This document shows, piece by piece, positions 7,934-16,948 of a stretch of DNA of 60,798 nucleotides. A program made the position numbers and the translations under genes. The stretch is from NCBI RefSeq assembly GCF_034521165.1, contig NZ_JAXHMV010000007.1, positions 1-60,798 of the forward strand, read 5' to 3'. Numbering within the stretch: the first letter of the stretch is position 1; each line of letters starts with the position of its first letter. The DNA is from Thiohalophilus sp. Its GTDB lineage: Bacteria > Pseudomonadota > Gammaproteobacteria > UBA6429 > Thiohalophilaceae. Under the pieces are notes generated by a model that saw only the letters and a list, made by a program, of their open reading frames with translations, had not been told where the DNA came from and did not search any database.

Positions 7934-9252
7934 ATGACAATCTATATGCCCACAGCGCAACGCAAAACCGGTCTTGTCCTCTTTCCCGCCTTTGACTGGT
8001 GTATCAGCCCATCGCACCCGGAACGTGAGGAGCGCCTGCTCTACACCAAGGATCAACTGATCGAGGAAGGCCTGGAGGATGTTGACAATATAGAATTTTT
8101 TAATCCGGAAATGGCACGGGCAGTCGATATCGACAGGGTCCATCTCTGTGTTCCATCGCCTGCTTCACTGTTGACCGACTCCCACTTCATTTCAACCGGC
8201 GGTGCTATCCGGGCGGCCCAGGCGGTGATGAACGGGGAAGTGGAGAGATCCTTTGCCCTGGTCCGACCGCCGGGCCACCATGCCATGCAGACCGTCTTTG
8301 GCGACAGGGGGTTTTGCATTGTCAATATCGAGGCCATTATGGTGGAGTATATCCGTCGTCATTTCGGTATCCGCAAAATCGCGGTGATCGACACCGACTG
8401 CCATCACGGAGACGGTACGCAGGATATATATTACAACGATCCTGATACCCTGTTTATCTCCATGCACCAGGATGGCCGTACCATTTTCCCGGGAAGCGGC
8501 TTTCTCCATGAGTCCGGCGGACCTTCGGCGCCCGGCTATACTATCAATATTCCCCTGCCTCCGGGAACCTCGGAGGAAGGCTTTGATATGGTCATGGAGC
8601 GTGTTGTCCTACCGGTCCTCGATGAATTCCAGCCGGAGCTCATTATCAATTCAGCCGGCCAGGAGCAACCATTATTCCGACCCCCTTACCAATATGAATT
8701 TTACGGCCCAGGGCTATGCCAGGCTGAATAGAAACCTCAACCCTGATATCTGTGTGCTGGAGGGCGGCTATTCCATCGAGGGCGCCCTGCCCTATACCAA
8801 TCTCGGTATTATCCTGGCCATGGCGGGGATGGACACCAGCCATGTGCGTGAGCCGGATTATGACCCGGAGCGCTTTCGACAGAGCGAGGATATGAATAAC
8901 TATATCGAGGATATTTGTGACCAGGCCGTGCAGCTCTTTGCAGACAGGGAGAAAATGAAAAAGGAGTATGCCGGTAAGGAGACGGTGGTGGAGCGTAAGC
9001 AGATTTTTTATGACACCACCGGCTTCCAGGTGGCGGAGACCAGGTTGTACAAACTCTGCCCCCACTGTCCCGGTACTTCGGAGGTGGTCGCCGAGGGACT
9101 GCATCAGCATTTGCACTGGATTCTGTATTCCATTCAACAGCTGTCCCACGTGCCGCAGAAAGGCGCGTGATGAGTTCGCTGCAACGGACGGTGAGCGGGA
9201 CACGGTGACGTTTCTCCAGGATAGAGTCGAGGATGTCTTTGAGCGGAAATAG
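7934..9252 (+). CDS. Histone-deacetylase-family hydrolase with C-terminal extension, frameshifted
   Basis: Zinc-dependent deacetylase superfamily (acetylpolyamine amidohydrolase, AcuC and HDAC-like). Seen are RPPGHHAM with the catalytic His pair near residue 114, the metal-site DTDCHHGDGTQDIYY near 153, HQDGRTIFPGSG, and after a frameshift near 8660 the LEGGYSIEGALP motif. The original at the break was probably GQDNHYSDPL, with the third metal ligand. Likely products deacetylated are small N-acetyl amines or amides. A C-terminal extension of about 100 residues contains LYKLCPHCPGTSEV, a possible metal knuckle. The present frame stops at 9170, but a neighbouring frame continues coherently (DEFAATDGERDTV...) to 9252, so a second indel near 9165 is likely. 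It follows the hydantoinase-like gene by 3 bases. Confidence 0.85.
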
Positions 9253-9281
9253 TTTGAGCTGATTTTTTTTGAGCGTAAAAA

Positions 9282-11283
9282 ATGGAAGAGAATATCAACG
9301 TCATAGAAAATCAATGGATCCAGATGCCCGATGGCTGCACCATTGCGGCGAAGATCTGGCTGCCGGAATCCGCCTCGACAGCACCCGTTCCCGCTATTCT
9401 TGAATATAATCCCTTACAGAAAAGGCGATTTCAAGGCCAAGAGAGATGCCGAAGTGCATGGCTATTTTGCCCGTCACGGTTATGCCTGCATCCGTGCAGA
9501 TCTCAGGGGCAGTGGTGACTCCGAAGGCATCTTAAAGGATGAGTATCTCCAGCAGGAACTCGATGACGGCCTGGAGCTGCTCAGATGGATCGAGTCCCAG
9601 CCATGGTGCAACGGCAAAATCGGCATCATAGGCATATCCTGGGGGGGCTTCAACGGGCTCCAGCTTGCCGCTCTTCAACCGCCGCAGCTCAAGGCTGTTG
9701 TCTCGGTGGCCTCTTCGGATAACAGGTATGCCGATGACATTCATTACATGGGTGGATGTTTGTTGACAGACCAGCTTTCCTGGGCTTCAACCATGTTTGC
9801 CTACAACTCCTGCCCCCCGGATCCCCTCATCGCCGGGGAGAAGTGGAGAGATATGTGGCTTGAGCGCCTTGAGGGCAGCGGCCTGTGGCTGAAAAAATGG
9901 CTTTCCCATCAAACGCGCGATGATTACTGGAAACATGCATCCATATGCGAGAATTACGAGGCGGTCAAGGTACCCGTCCTGGCCGTCAGTGGATGGGCCG
10001 ACGGCTATTCCAATACCGTTTTTCGGTTGGTGGAAAATCTGCGCTCGCCGGTGAAGGGGATCGTGGGTGCCTGGGGACATAAATATCCTCACATGGGCGG
10101 GCCTGGTCCGACGATCGATTTTCTCGGCGAGTGCTTACGCTGGTGGGACAGCTGGTTGAAAGATAAGGATACCGGGATAATGGAGGAGCCCATCCTGCGC
10201 GCCTGGATGCAGGATACGGTTTCACCTCTGCTTGCTAAAAGACCGGGGCGCTGGATTGCCGAGAAAAGCTGGCCCTCGGAGAGGATTACGGAAAAGGAGT
10301 ATATCATTAGCCAGCACGGCCTTGCCGAGGAGCGTCTTGCCAGGCGGTACAAAAAGAAAATAGACATTCAGAGTCCGCTCAGTGTTGGTCTTTTCGGTGG
10401 CAAGTGGTGCTCCTATGCCGAATCTGCCGATCTTCCCTGGGACCAGCGGGAAGAAGACGGTGGTGCGCTTATCTTTGAAACGGATTACCTTGACAATCAT
10501 TTGGAAATTCTGGGCAGGCCTTATGCCGAACTCGAGGTTTCCATTGACAAACCGCAGGGTATGATCGCGGTGCGGCTTACCGATATCGCCGCAAACGACA
10601 GGGCGACTCGGGTTACCTACGGCCTGCTCAATCTCACCCACCGGGACAGCCATGAATATCCCGAAGAGCTTGAACCCGGCAAAAGGTACAAGGTCTGTAT
10701 TCCCATGAACTATATCGCCCAGAAGTTTCCTCAGGACCACAAGATCAGGCTGTCTGTCTCGACATCATACTGGCCCCTTGCCTGGCCCTCTCCGGAACCC
10801 GTCAAGCTTTCGGTCTATACCGAGAATTCCCGCCTTGTGCTGCCGGTTCGTCCCAAGTCGAACGAAGATAACGACTTGAGGATATTCAATTCACCGCCCA
10901 AACTGAAGAGTCTTGATACGACGCTCCTCGCCCCTGCCGAGCGGGAATGGACGGTAACCCATAATCTTGTCGATAACAGTGTGCGGGTCAATGTGGTCAA
11001 TAATGATCCCAAAATCATCCTCAACGACAGTAATCTTGCCATCCAGAAGGATGTCAGGGAGATGTTTACTTACTTCAACAATAATTACGATACGGTCAAG
11101 GGAGAGGTCATTGCAACGCGCGGTTTTAAGCGCGACGACCATGAGCTGCAGACGGTAACCAGAACGGTTCTGACATCGACACGAACCCATTTCAAGATCC
11201 GGGCGACCCTGGATGCCTTTGAAGGAGATTTGCGTGTTTTCAGCAAGAGTTGGGATGAAAGAATAACTCGCCAATTGGGGTAG
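9282..11283 (+). CDS. CocE/NonD family hydrolase, one frameshift
   Basis: An alpha/beta-hydrolase of the CocE/NonD (X-Pro dipeptidyl-peptidase S15) family, about 666 residues after correcting one indel near 9420 (LEYNPL is followed in another frame by YRKGDF). The fold order is normal: N-terminal hydrolase with ADLRGSGDSEG, nucleophile elbow GISWGGFNG near residue 117, acid SGWADGY and catalytic His region GAWGHKYPHMG, then a jelly-roll C-terminal domain with LSVSTSYWPLAWPSPEPV. A further 150 residues after that domain (from about 10860) are unusual. Substrates in the family are esters or amides with a bulky acyl group. Same strand and cluster as the hydantoinase-like and deacetylase genes. 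Confidence 0.85.
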
Positions 11284-11369
11284 CGGGGGATTTCGCCTGT
11301 GTTGTTGTGTTGTAAGAGGTGGCATAAAGATCATATGGAAGCAATACTGGAAAGGGAAGACGCCGGAAT

Positions 11370-12182
11370 ATGACAAAAAAAAATATCTTTATTATAGGCT
11401 TTGACGAATTCAATAGAAAGAAACTGGAAAATCTGCCTCAGGCGGAAGAGTGTAACTTTCACGCAGCACTGGATGTATCGGATATACGCAATGTCGCTTC
11501 CTTTGATATCAAAGCGCTGGTTAACAAGGCCATACGGGCGATGGAAACGGTGGCGGCATCCGGTCAATCCATTGACGGGGTGGCAACGTTTTACGACTTT
11601 CCCGGGACCGATCTGGTCCCTATCCTGGCCGGACATTTCAATCTTCCCGGACCGAGCCTTGAGTCTATTTTAAAATGCGAAAACAAGTACTGGAGCCGTC
11701 TTGAGCAGCACAAGGTGATTGCCGAACATATTCCACAGTTCCAGCCATTCGACCCCTTTGATAAACAGGCCTTTTCCAAGATAGACATTTTGCCGCCGTT
11801 CTGGATAAAACCAATGAAGGCCTTCAAGTCTTTCCTTTCCTATCAAATCAACAGCGAAGCCCAGTTTGATGAGGCTGCAAAAGAGATGCGAAAGCATATC
11901 GGGTATATAGGAGAGCCGTTCAAATACCTCATGGAGAACTATGGCGATATCCCCGAGGAGATCGTCCGGATGCCTGAAACCTGCATCGCCGAATCCCCCA
12001 TTGGTGGTTTTCAGTGTACCCTGGAAGGATATTCCTATAACGGCAATGTCGTAGGCTATGGTATCGTTGATTCCATTCGCGAGCAGGCCAGTTCCTCTTT
12101 TGCCCGGTACCAGTATCCCTCCGCACTGCCCATAGAGATTCAGCACCGCATGATAAACATCGCCATGTCCTCGCCTGATCTC
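11370..12182 (+). CDS. ATP-grasp family protein, 3' truncated at a junction
   Basis: About 270 residues of an ATP-grasp protein: an N-terminal Rossmann-like part (IFIIGFDEFNRKKL), a central DFPGTDLVPILAGHFNLPGPS typical of carboxylate-amine ligase-like proteins, and the ATP-grasp lid with CENKYWSR and PPFWIKPMKAFKSF. ATP-grasp enzymes join a carboxylate to an amine or thiol at the cost of ATP. The protein reads coherently to HRMINIAMSS near 12175 and then stops; the second half of the ATP-grasp domain with the Mg-binding Glu/Asn residues is missing. Opposing coding sequence of a ClC channel begins exactly there, so the truncation is an assembly or recombination join, not a natural end. Fourth gene of the hydantoinase cluster. 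Confidence 0.75.
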
Positions 12183-12190
12183 TGATGCCC
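12175..12190. other. Probable chimeric junction
   Basis: Two genes on opposite strands are each cut in a conserved domain within a few bases of 12183: the ATP-grasp gene coming from the left and the ClC channel gene coming from the right. Base composition also changes from moderate to visibly GC-rich. No insertion-sequence end, tRNA or target duplication is visible. Confidence 0.7.
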
Positions 12191-12568
12191 GGCGATCATC
12201 GAAATCGCGCCGCCGAAAAACTGCACCACCGCGTTGATCCACGGCAGGCGGCCCTGATGATAGGCCAGGCGTTCGATCACATGCAGCACCCCGACGGTCT
12301 GCGCCGGAGCCGATACCAGGCGAAACAGCACTCCGATTAGCAGCCCGCCCGCCAGGGCAGTGCCCAGCCGCCAGTGCCAGGACAGGGACTCGAAGTCTCC
12401 GGCCTGCGTCATCGGATAGAGTGAGGTCTGCGCCGCGTCGACCAGCAGGCGCAGGGCGATGACCGTCAGGGCCGCCAGGATGCCGGCGACCAGCCCGAGG
12501 AAGGAGAGCGGCAATATTGCATCCGGCCGGGCCAGCTGGATGCGGAATCGCTCCAGCCATTCGCTCAT
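12183..12568 (-). pseudogene. ClC-type chloride channel, N-terminal fragment
   Basis: About 128 residues of a ClC chloride channel/antiporter: a short cytoplasmic start (MSEWLERFRIQLARPDA), the first long membrane helix LSFLGLVAGILAALTVIALRLL, a second GTALAGGLLIGVLF, then VLHVIERLAYHQGRLPW and GGAISMIAGH. In the family the last motif leads directly into the GREGP selectivity motif; here it runs instead into the tail of the neighbouring ATP-grasp gene. The remaining 300 or more residues are absent. The start ATG at 12568 lies 99 bases after the stop of the upstream minus-strand gene. Confidence 0.8.
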
Positions 12569-12667
12569 TTTCGACGGGATTCATGGGTGTCTTGGTCGGT
12601 GGGGTGGGGCGCCGACGTCTCACCCGGGCGGGTGACGATCGTTGCGCTGCCGGAACCGGGCGGCGGT

Positions 12668-12994
12668 TCAGGAGGCCGGCGGCTCCCCATGCAGCGAGCT
12701 GAGAAAAGTATCGACCTCGGCCATGACATGATCCAGCGAGCCGCTGACCAGGTGTCGGCCCTCGCCGTCGTGGGCACAGTAGGCATCCTGCTCGCGATCC
12801 CGGCTGAGGGTGAGGACCAGATACTCGTCCGCGCCGCCGGCGAACAGTTGAAAAATATCGTCATCATCGTTGTCCTTGGCCCAGTGCCAGCGCGTCGCCC
12901 GCCCGTGGGCCACTTCGTGAGCGGCAAAGCTTTCCACGCGCTCGCGATCGTGTTTGCCGAAAAAATTATCGGGCAGTTCAATAATCTCCGCCAT
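12668..12994 (-). CDS. Hypothetical acidic protein
   Basis: A 108-residue protein not recognised. It is acidic, has no membrane segment or signal peptide, and contains an Asp-rich stretch (WAKDNDDDDIFQLF) and a SRDREQDAYCAHDGEG region. Codon use is like the GC-rich neighbours, and the start ATG at 12994 is preceded by GGGAGAGCC. It lies upstream of the truncated ClC gene on the same strand and may be co-transcribed. Function unknown. Confidence 0.6.
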   Translation of the reverse strand: MAEIIELPDNFFGKHDRERVESFAAHEVAHGRATRWHWAKDNDDDDIFQLFAGGADEYLVLTLSRDREQDAYCAHDGEGRHLVSGSLDHVMAEVDTFLSSLHGEPPAS

Positions 12995-13172
12995 CAGGCT
13001 CTCCCATTGTCGTTATTCAGTAAACCGGTCGCTCAGTCTTGCATCCCTGGCAGTGGCTATCAAGCGCGGTGAGCCACCTCTTGATGTAATCCGGTTTACT
13101 GCAACCGCTTTCCCGCTCATCTTTGATAAACTGCCAGGTACGCTAAAATCGCTTGTCAGTGGAGTTGTAATC

Positions 13173-13484
13173 ATGTTTATTGTCGCCAATCGCGTGCCGG
13201 TCGCCGCCGGATGGGAAGAGACCTTCGAGGAACGTTTTCGCCAACGGGCCGGCCAGATCGATCAGCAGCCGGGCTTTGTGCGCATGGAAGTCCTCCGGCC
13301 AGAGAGTGATGAGACCCCCTATGTGGTGCTGACCACCTGGCAGGACAAAGCGTCGTTCGAGGCCTGGGTAGGCAGCGAGGATTTCAAACTGGCCCACAGC
13401 AATCTGATGCCGAAAGAAGCATTCGACGGCGAGGGCAAGCTGGAAATGCACGAGGTCGTCGTGGCCAGCGAACAATCCGGTTAA
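13173..13484 (+). CDS. Antibiotic biosynthesis monooxygenase (ABM) domain protein
   Basis: A 103-residue dimeric ferredoxin-like ABM domain protein: MFIVANRVPVAAGWEETFEERF, then QQPGFVRMEVLRP, YVVLTTWQDKASFEAWVGS and a last strand. Related proteins include haem-degrading monooxygenases (HmoA/IsdG type) and quinol monooxygenases; which applies cannot be told from sequence alone. The frame is open from 12954, but ATG 13173 behind GTGGAGTTG fits the domain start. A plausible promoter, TTGATA and TAAAAT with a 15-base spacer, lies at about 13122-13148. Confidence 0.8.
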   Translation: MFIVANRVPVAAGWEETFEERFRQRAGQIDQQPGFVRMEVLRPESDETPYVVLTTWQDKASFEAWVGSEDFKLAHSNLMPKEAFDGEGKLEMHEVVVASEQSG

Positions 13485-13581
13485 CAGCCCGGGCCTCTGG
13501 CACGTTGTATACACCACTCTTGGAATTGTTTAATGACGATGATCGATCACTTGACCGATGAATGAACCCGGTTCAGCTTTT

Positions 13582-13660
13582 ACTGCCAACTGCCAACTGC
13601 CAACTGCCAACTGCCAACTGCCAACTGCCAACTGCCAACTGCCAACTGCCAACTGCCAAC
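13582..13660 (+). repeat. Tandem heptamer array (ACTGCCA) x 11
   Basis: Eleven perfect consecutive copies of the 7-base unit ACTGCCA plus two bases fill the gap between the ABM gene and a REP palindrome. Seven-base units keep no reading frame fixed, so this is not a coding repeat. A single degenerate unit recurs near 16718. Such arrays are known in intergenic regions of some gammaproteobacteria; role unknown. Confidence 0.95.
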
Positions 13661-13673
13661 TATCTATACAATC

Positions 13674-13743
13674 CCTGTAGGAGCGGGCTTCGACCGCGAC
13701 GGTGCCAGATTCGGCAGTCGCGCCCGCGGGGCGCTCCTACAGG
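13674..13743. repeat. REP-type palindrome (REPIN-like)
   Basis: The left arm CTGTAGGAGCGGGCTTCGA and right arm GCGGGGCGCTCCTACAG are inverted copies around about 35 bases. GTAGGAGCGG is the typical head of REP sequences in Pseudomonas and related gammaproteobacteria, moved by RAYT transposases. No RAYT gene lies in the window. It can fold into a strong cruciform or mRNA hairpin. Confidence 0.85.
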
Positions 13744-13858
13744 CTCACTATTCAGCTGTTCTGCCAATTTTCTTTTCCCACAAAAACTACGTTCAAAGCC
13801 TGTTGTTAAGCCTGCCTGCCCCGTCTAGACTTCTGGCAGGTTTTTCGGAGGGCTTCGC

Positions 13859-14326
13859 ATGGCAACATTGAACATCAACGGCGAAACGGTCGAGGTGGAG
13901 GTCGATGGCTCGACGCCGCTGCTCTGGGTGCTGCGTGAGCAGCTGGGGCTGACCGGCACCAAGTATGCCTGCGGCATCGGCCTGTGCGGATCGTGCACGG
14001 TGCATGTCGATGGCGAGGCGGTGCGCGCCTGTACCGTGCCGGTCTCTGCCATGGATGTCACCAAGCAGATCGTCACCATCGAGGGGCTTTCCGAGGATAA
14101 CAGCCATCCGCTGCAGCAGGCCTGGAAGGAGCTGGATGTGCCGCAGTGCGGTTACTGCCAGCCGGGGATGATCATGGCCGCGGCGGCGTTGCTGAACAAC
14201 AACGCCGAGCCCAGTGACGCGGAGATCAATAACCAGGTCACCAACATCTGCCGTTGCGGCACCTTCAACCGGGTGCGGCGCGGGATTCACCGGGCCGTGG
14301 CGATCGGCAAGGAGCGCACCTCATGA
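13859..14326 (+). CDS. [2Fe-2S] subunit of a molybdenum hydroxylase (IorA-like)
   Basis: Intact 155-residue small subunit of the xanthine dehydrogenase/isoquinoline 1-oxidoreductase family. A plant-type ferredoxin domain has CGIGLCGSC near residue 38 and a fourth Cys in VRACTVPV; the C-terminal helical domain carries CGYCQPGM near 97 and CRCGTFNRVRRGIHRAV near 131, together binding two [2Fe-2S] clusters that relay electrons from molybdopterin. The stop overlaps the large-subunit start (ATGA), so the two are translationally coupled. A weak ribosome site (CGGAGGGC) precedes the ATG. Physiological substrate is unknown; such pairs oxidise N-heterocycles or aldehydes. Confidence 0.9.
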   Translation: MATLNINGETVEVEVDGSTPLLWVLREQLGLTGTKYACGIGLCGSCTVHVDGEAVRACTVPVSAMDVTKQIVTIEGLSEDNSHPLQQAWKELDVPQCGYCQPGMIMAAAALLNNNAEPSDAEINNQVTNICRCGTFNRVRRGIHRAVAIGKERTS

Positions 14327-16533
14327 AAACCGACAGCATCGATGTGTCCCGGCGCGAGTTTCTGATCACCAGCACCCGCGCGGCCGGGCTGGGCGCGGGC
14401 TTCTCCCTCGGGCTCTATCTGCCCATGAGTGCCACGGCCGTGGCGGGCGAGTGGGATGAGCTGCCCTCCGAAGGTTTCCCCGAAATCGGCGCCTGGGTCG
14501 TCATCCAGCCCGATGACACGGTCATCATTCGCATCGCCCGTTCCGAAATGGGCCAGGGGACCTTGACCGGCCTGGCGCAACTGGTGGCCGAGGAGCTGGA
14601 GTGCGACTGGGACAGGATCATTACCGAATACCCGACCCCCGGCGAGAACCGTGCGCGGGATCGGATCTGGGGGAGCTTTTCCACCGGCGGCAGTCGGGGC
14701 ATCCGCGACAGCCACCGCTATGTGCGCAAGGGCGGGGCCGTGGCGCGGGAGATGCTGCTGCAGGCGGCGGCCGATCGTTGGGATGTGCCCAAAGGCGAAT
14801 GTCGCGCGGCCAACAGCGTGATTACCCACCAGCCCAGCGGGCGCACGCTCACCTACGGCCAGGTGGCCGAAGCGGCTGCCGAATTGTTCCCGCCGCAGCA
14901 TGTGGCACTGAAACAACCGGACGAGTGGGAAATCATCGGCAAGCCGATCCCGCGTCTGGACACCGACGACAAGCTCAACGGCAAGCAGATCTTCGGCGCC
15001 GATCTGCAACTGCCCGGCATGCTCAACGCCGCGATCAAGGCCTGCCCGACCTTCGGTGGCAAGCTCAAAGCGTTTGACGAGAAAAAGGTCACCGGCATGC
15101 CCGGCGTGCGCAATGTGGTGCGCGTGGGTGAGGACGCCGTCGCCGTCGTGGCCGATACCTGGTGGCAGGCCAACCAGGCGCTGGAGGCGTTGCCGATCAC
15201 CTGGGACCATGGGCCGAACGCGAAACTCGACAGCGCCGCGATCGATAAAATGCTCGAGGAGGGACTGACCTCCGACAAGGATGTCTTTGTCGGTAACCAG
15301 GCCGGTGATGTCAACAAGGCGTTAAACGGCGCGGCCAGCACCGTCGAGGCGACCTATCGCTATCCCTACCAGAACCACGCCACCATGGAACCGATGAACG
15401 CCACCGCGCTGTGGAGCAAAGACAAGTGCGAGGTCTGGTGCCCCACGCAAAACGGTGAGGCGGCTCTCAAGGCGGCGGTCGACGCCGCCGGGTTACCGGT
15501 GGACAAGTGTGATGTGTACAAGATTCACCTGGGCGGCGGCTTTGGTCGGCGCGGGGCGTTTCATGATTTTGTCACCCAGGCGGTGACCATCGCCAGACAG
15601 CTGCCCGGTACCCCGGTCAAATTGTTGTGGAGCCGCGAGGAGGATATGGCCCACGGTCACTATCATCCCATCACCCACTGCAAGCTGGTCGGCGCGCTGG
15701 ACGAGGCCGGCAACCTGACCGGGCTGAACGTGCGTATCTCGGGCCAGTCGATCCTGGCCGCCGTGATGCCCGACGGGCTGCAGGACGGCATGGATCCGGT
15801 CACTTTCCAGGGCTTTCACTCCGAGGGCGACCACGCCATCAGCTACACGGTGCCCAACCTGCTGGTGGAGCACGCCATGCGCAACCCGCCGGTGCCGCCG
15901 GGCTTCTGGCGCGGGGTCAACATCAACCAGAATGCTATCTATATGGAATGTTTTCTGGATGAGCTGGCCCATGCCGCCGGCCGGGATCCGCTCGAGTTCC
16001 GCCGCAGCCTGATGGCCGATCAGCCAAAAAGCCGGGCGGTGCTCGATGCCGTGGCCAAAAAAGTCGGCTGGGATAAACCGGCCGGTGAAGGCGTGCATCG
16101 CGGCCTGGCGGTGGTCAAGACCTTCGGCAGTTACGTGGCCGCCTGCGCCGAGGTATCGGTGGATGAGCAGGGCAAACTCAAAATCCACCGCATCGTCGCC
16201 GCCACCGATCCCGGCCATGCCGTCAACCCGCAACAGATCGAGGCGCAGGTGGAAGGCTCGTTCGTCTTCGGTCTGTCGGCGCTGCTTTACGGTGAGTGCA
16301 CCATCAAGGACGGCGGCGTCGAGCAGACCAATTTCCATGACTTCCCGTCCATGCTGATGGATGAGATGCCAAAAGTGGAGACGATTGTCATGCCCTCCGG
16401 CGGCTTCTGGGGCGGGATCGGCGAGCCGACCATCGCCGTCGCCGCGCCGGCGGTGCTCAACGCCATCTTCGCCGCCACCGGCAAGCGAATCCGGCAGGTG
16501 CCGCTCAAGGATGTGGATTTGAGTGCGGCCTAG
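14323..16533 (+). CDS. Molybdopterin-binding subunit of a molybdenum hydroxylase (IorB-like), Tat-exported
   Basis: Intact 736-residue large subunit. The ATG at 14323 overlaps the upstream stop and starts a twin-arginine signal (SRREFLITSTRAAGLGAGF), so the complex is exported folded to the periplasm. Family segments: SEMGQGTLTGLAQLVAEEL, STGGSRGIRDS, the second domain beginning IPRLDTDDKLNG, NHATMEPMNATA, LGGGFGRRG, PPGFWRGVNINQNA and the C-terminal GGFWGGIGEPTIAVAAPAV with the conserved catalytic Glu region. It oxidises a carbon centre next to nitrogen or an aldehyde with water as oxygen source. It and its partner form a two-gene operon set between REP-type repeats. No accessory maturation gene (XdhC-like) is present here. 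Confidence 0.92.
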   Translation: MKTDSIDVSRREFLITSTRAAGLGAGFSLGLYLPMSATAVAGEWDELPSEGFPEIGAWVVIQPDDTVIIRIARSEMGQGTLTGLAQLVAEELECDWDRIITEYPTPGENRARDRIWGSFSTGGSRGIRDSHRYVRKGGAVAREMLLQAAADRWDVPKGECRAANSVITHQPSGRTLTYGQVAEAAAELFPPQHVALKQPDEWEIIGKPIPRLDTDDKLNGKQIFGADLQLPGMLNAAIKACPTFGGKLKAFDEKKVTGMPGVRNVVRVGEDAVAVVADTWWQANQALEALPITWDHGPNAKLDSAAIDKMLEEGLTSDKDVFVGNQAGDVNKALNGAASTVEATYRYPYQNHATMEPMNATALWSKDKCEVWCPTQNGEAALKAAVDAAGLPVDKCDVYKIHLGGGFGRRGAFHDFVTQAVTIARQLPGTPVKLLWSREEDMAHGHYHPITHCKLVGALDEAGNLTGLNVRISGQSILAAVMPDGLQDGMDPVTFQGFHSEGDHAISYTVPNLLVEHAMRNPPVPPGFWRGVNINQNAIYMECFLDELAHAAGRDPLEFRRSLMADQPKSRAVLDAVAKKVGWDKPAGEGVHRGLAVVKTFGSYVAACAEVSVDEQGKLKIHRIVAATDPGHAVNPQQIEAQVEGSFVFGLSALLYGECTIKDGGVEQTNFHDFPSMLMDEMPKVETIVMPSGGFWGGIGEPTIAVAAPAVLNAIFAATGKRIRQVPLKDVDLSAA

Positions 16534-16601
16534 CCTGGCCCTTCGGGCAGGGCCGAGGGCCGAGTGACGAGTGACGAGGAAAACACTCTCACCATATGGC
16601 T

Positions 16602-16674
16602 CGGTAGGAGCGGCTGCGCCGCGATAGATCGTGCAGGGCCACGGGGCTTGTCGCGCCAGAGGCGCTCCTACGGC
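16602..16674. repeat. Second REP-type palindrome
   Basis: GGTAGGAGCGGCTGCGCCGCGA on the left and CGCGCCAGAGGCGCTCCTACGG on the right are inverted, with about 30 bases between. It shares the GTAGGAGCG head with the copy at 13674. It lies 69 bases after the molybdenum hydroxylase operon, following short repeats of GGGCCGAG and GTGACGA (16551-16575), and could act as transcript end or stabiliser. Confidence 0.8.
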
Positions 16675-16912
16675 TCTCTTGGCCCTGCTGCGTCCGGAAG
16701 GACGCTACAGTCTAACGCTGCCAACTGCGACTGCAATTTGCCGACTTCTCTTTTGTGCGGCTGAAAACCCCCAGAAAAATCTGGTAGCGCTTCGCAACCT
16801 TCAAATAAGCATATCAATAACTGCTTAATTCCTGCCGCTCATCGGGTATAACAACCCGGTTTGATATCACTTCTTTTAGCAAACGACCAGGTTGTGTCCC
16901 CGAATAGGCTGG

Positions 16913-16941
16913 ACTAGACTATAGCTAGTTAACTAACTAGG
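16913..16941. promoter_or_regulatory. Candidate TetR operator
   Basis: Directly before the regulator start lies TAGACTATAGCTAGTTAACTA followed by ACTAGGTA, with the perfect palindrome TAGTTAACTA at its centre and overlapping CTAGTTA/TAACTAG half-sites. Position and symmetry suit autoregulation by the TetR protein; not proven. Confidence 0.5.
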
Positions 16942-16948
16942 TATTTCG

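Noticed and set aside
11670..12623. Minus-strand frame spanning the 12183 junction
   Set aside because: It only links shadow sequence of the ATP-grasp gene with an out-of-frame reading of the ClC gene.
13582..13660. CRISPR array
   Set aside because: Units are seven bases and consecutive with no spacers; no cas genes are in the window.
14287..15210. Long minus-strand frame opposite the molybdenum hydroxylase large subunit
   Set aside because: GC-rich coding sequence leaves antisense frames open; content is low-complexity and the plus-strand gene is certain.
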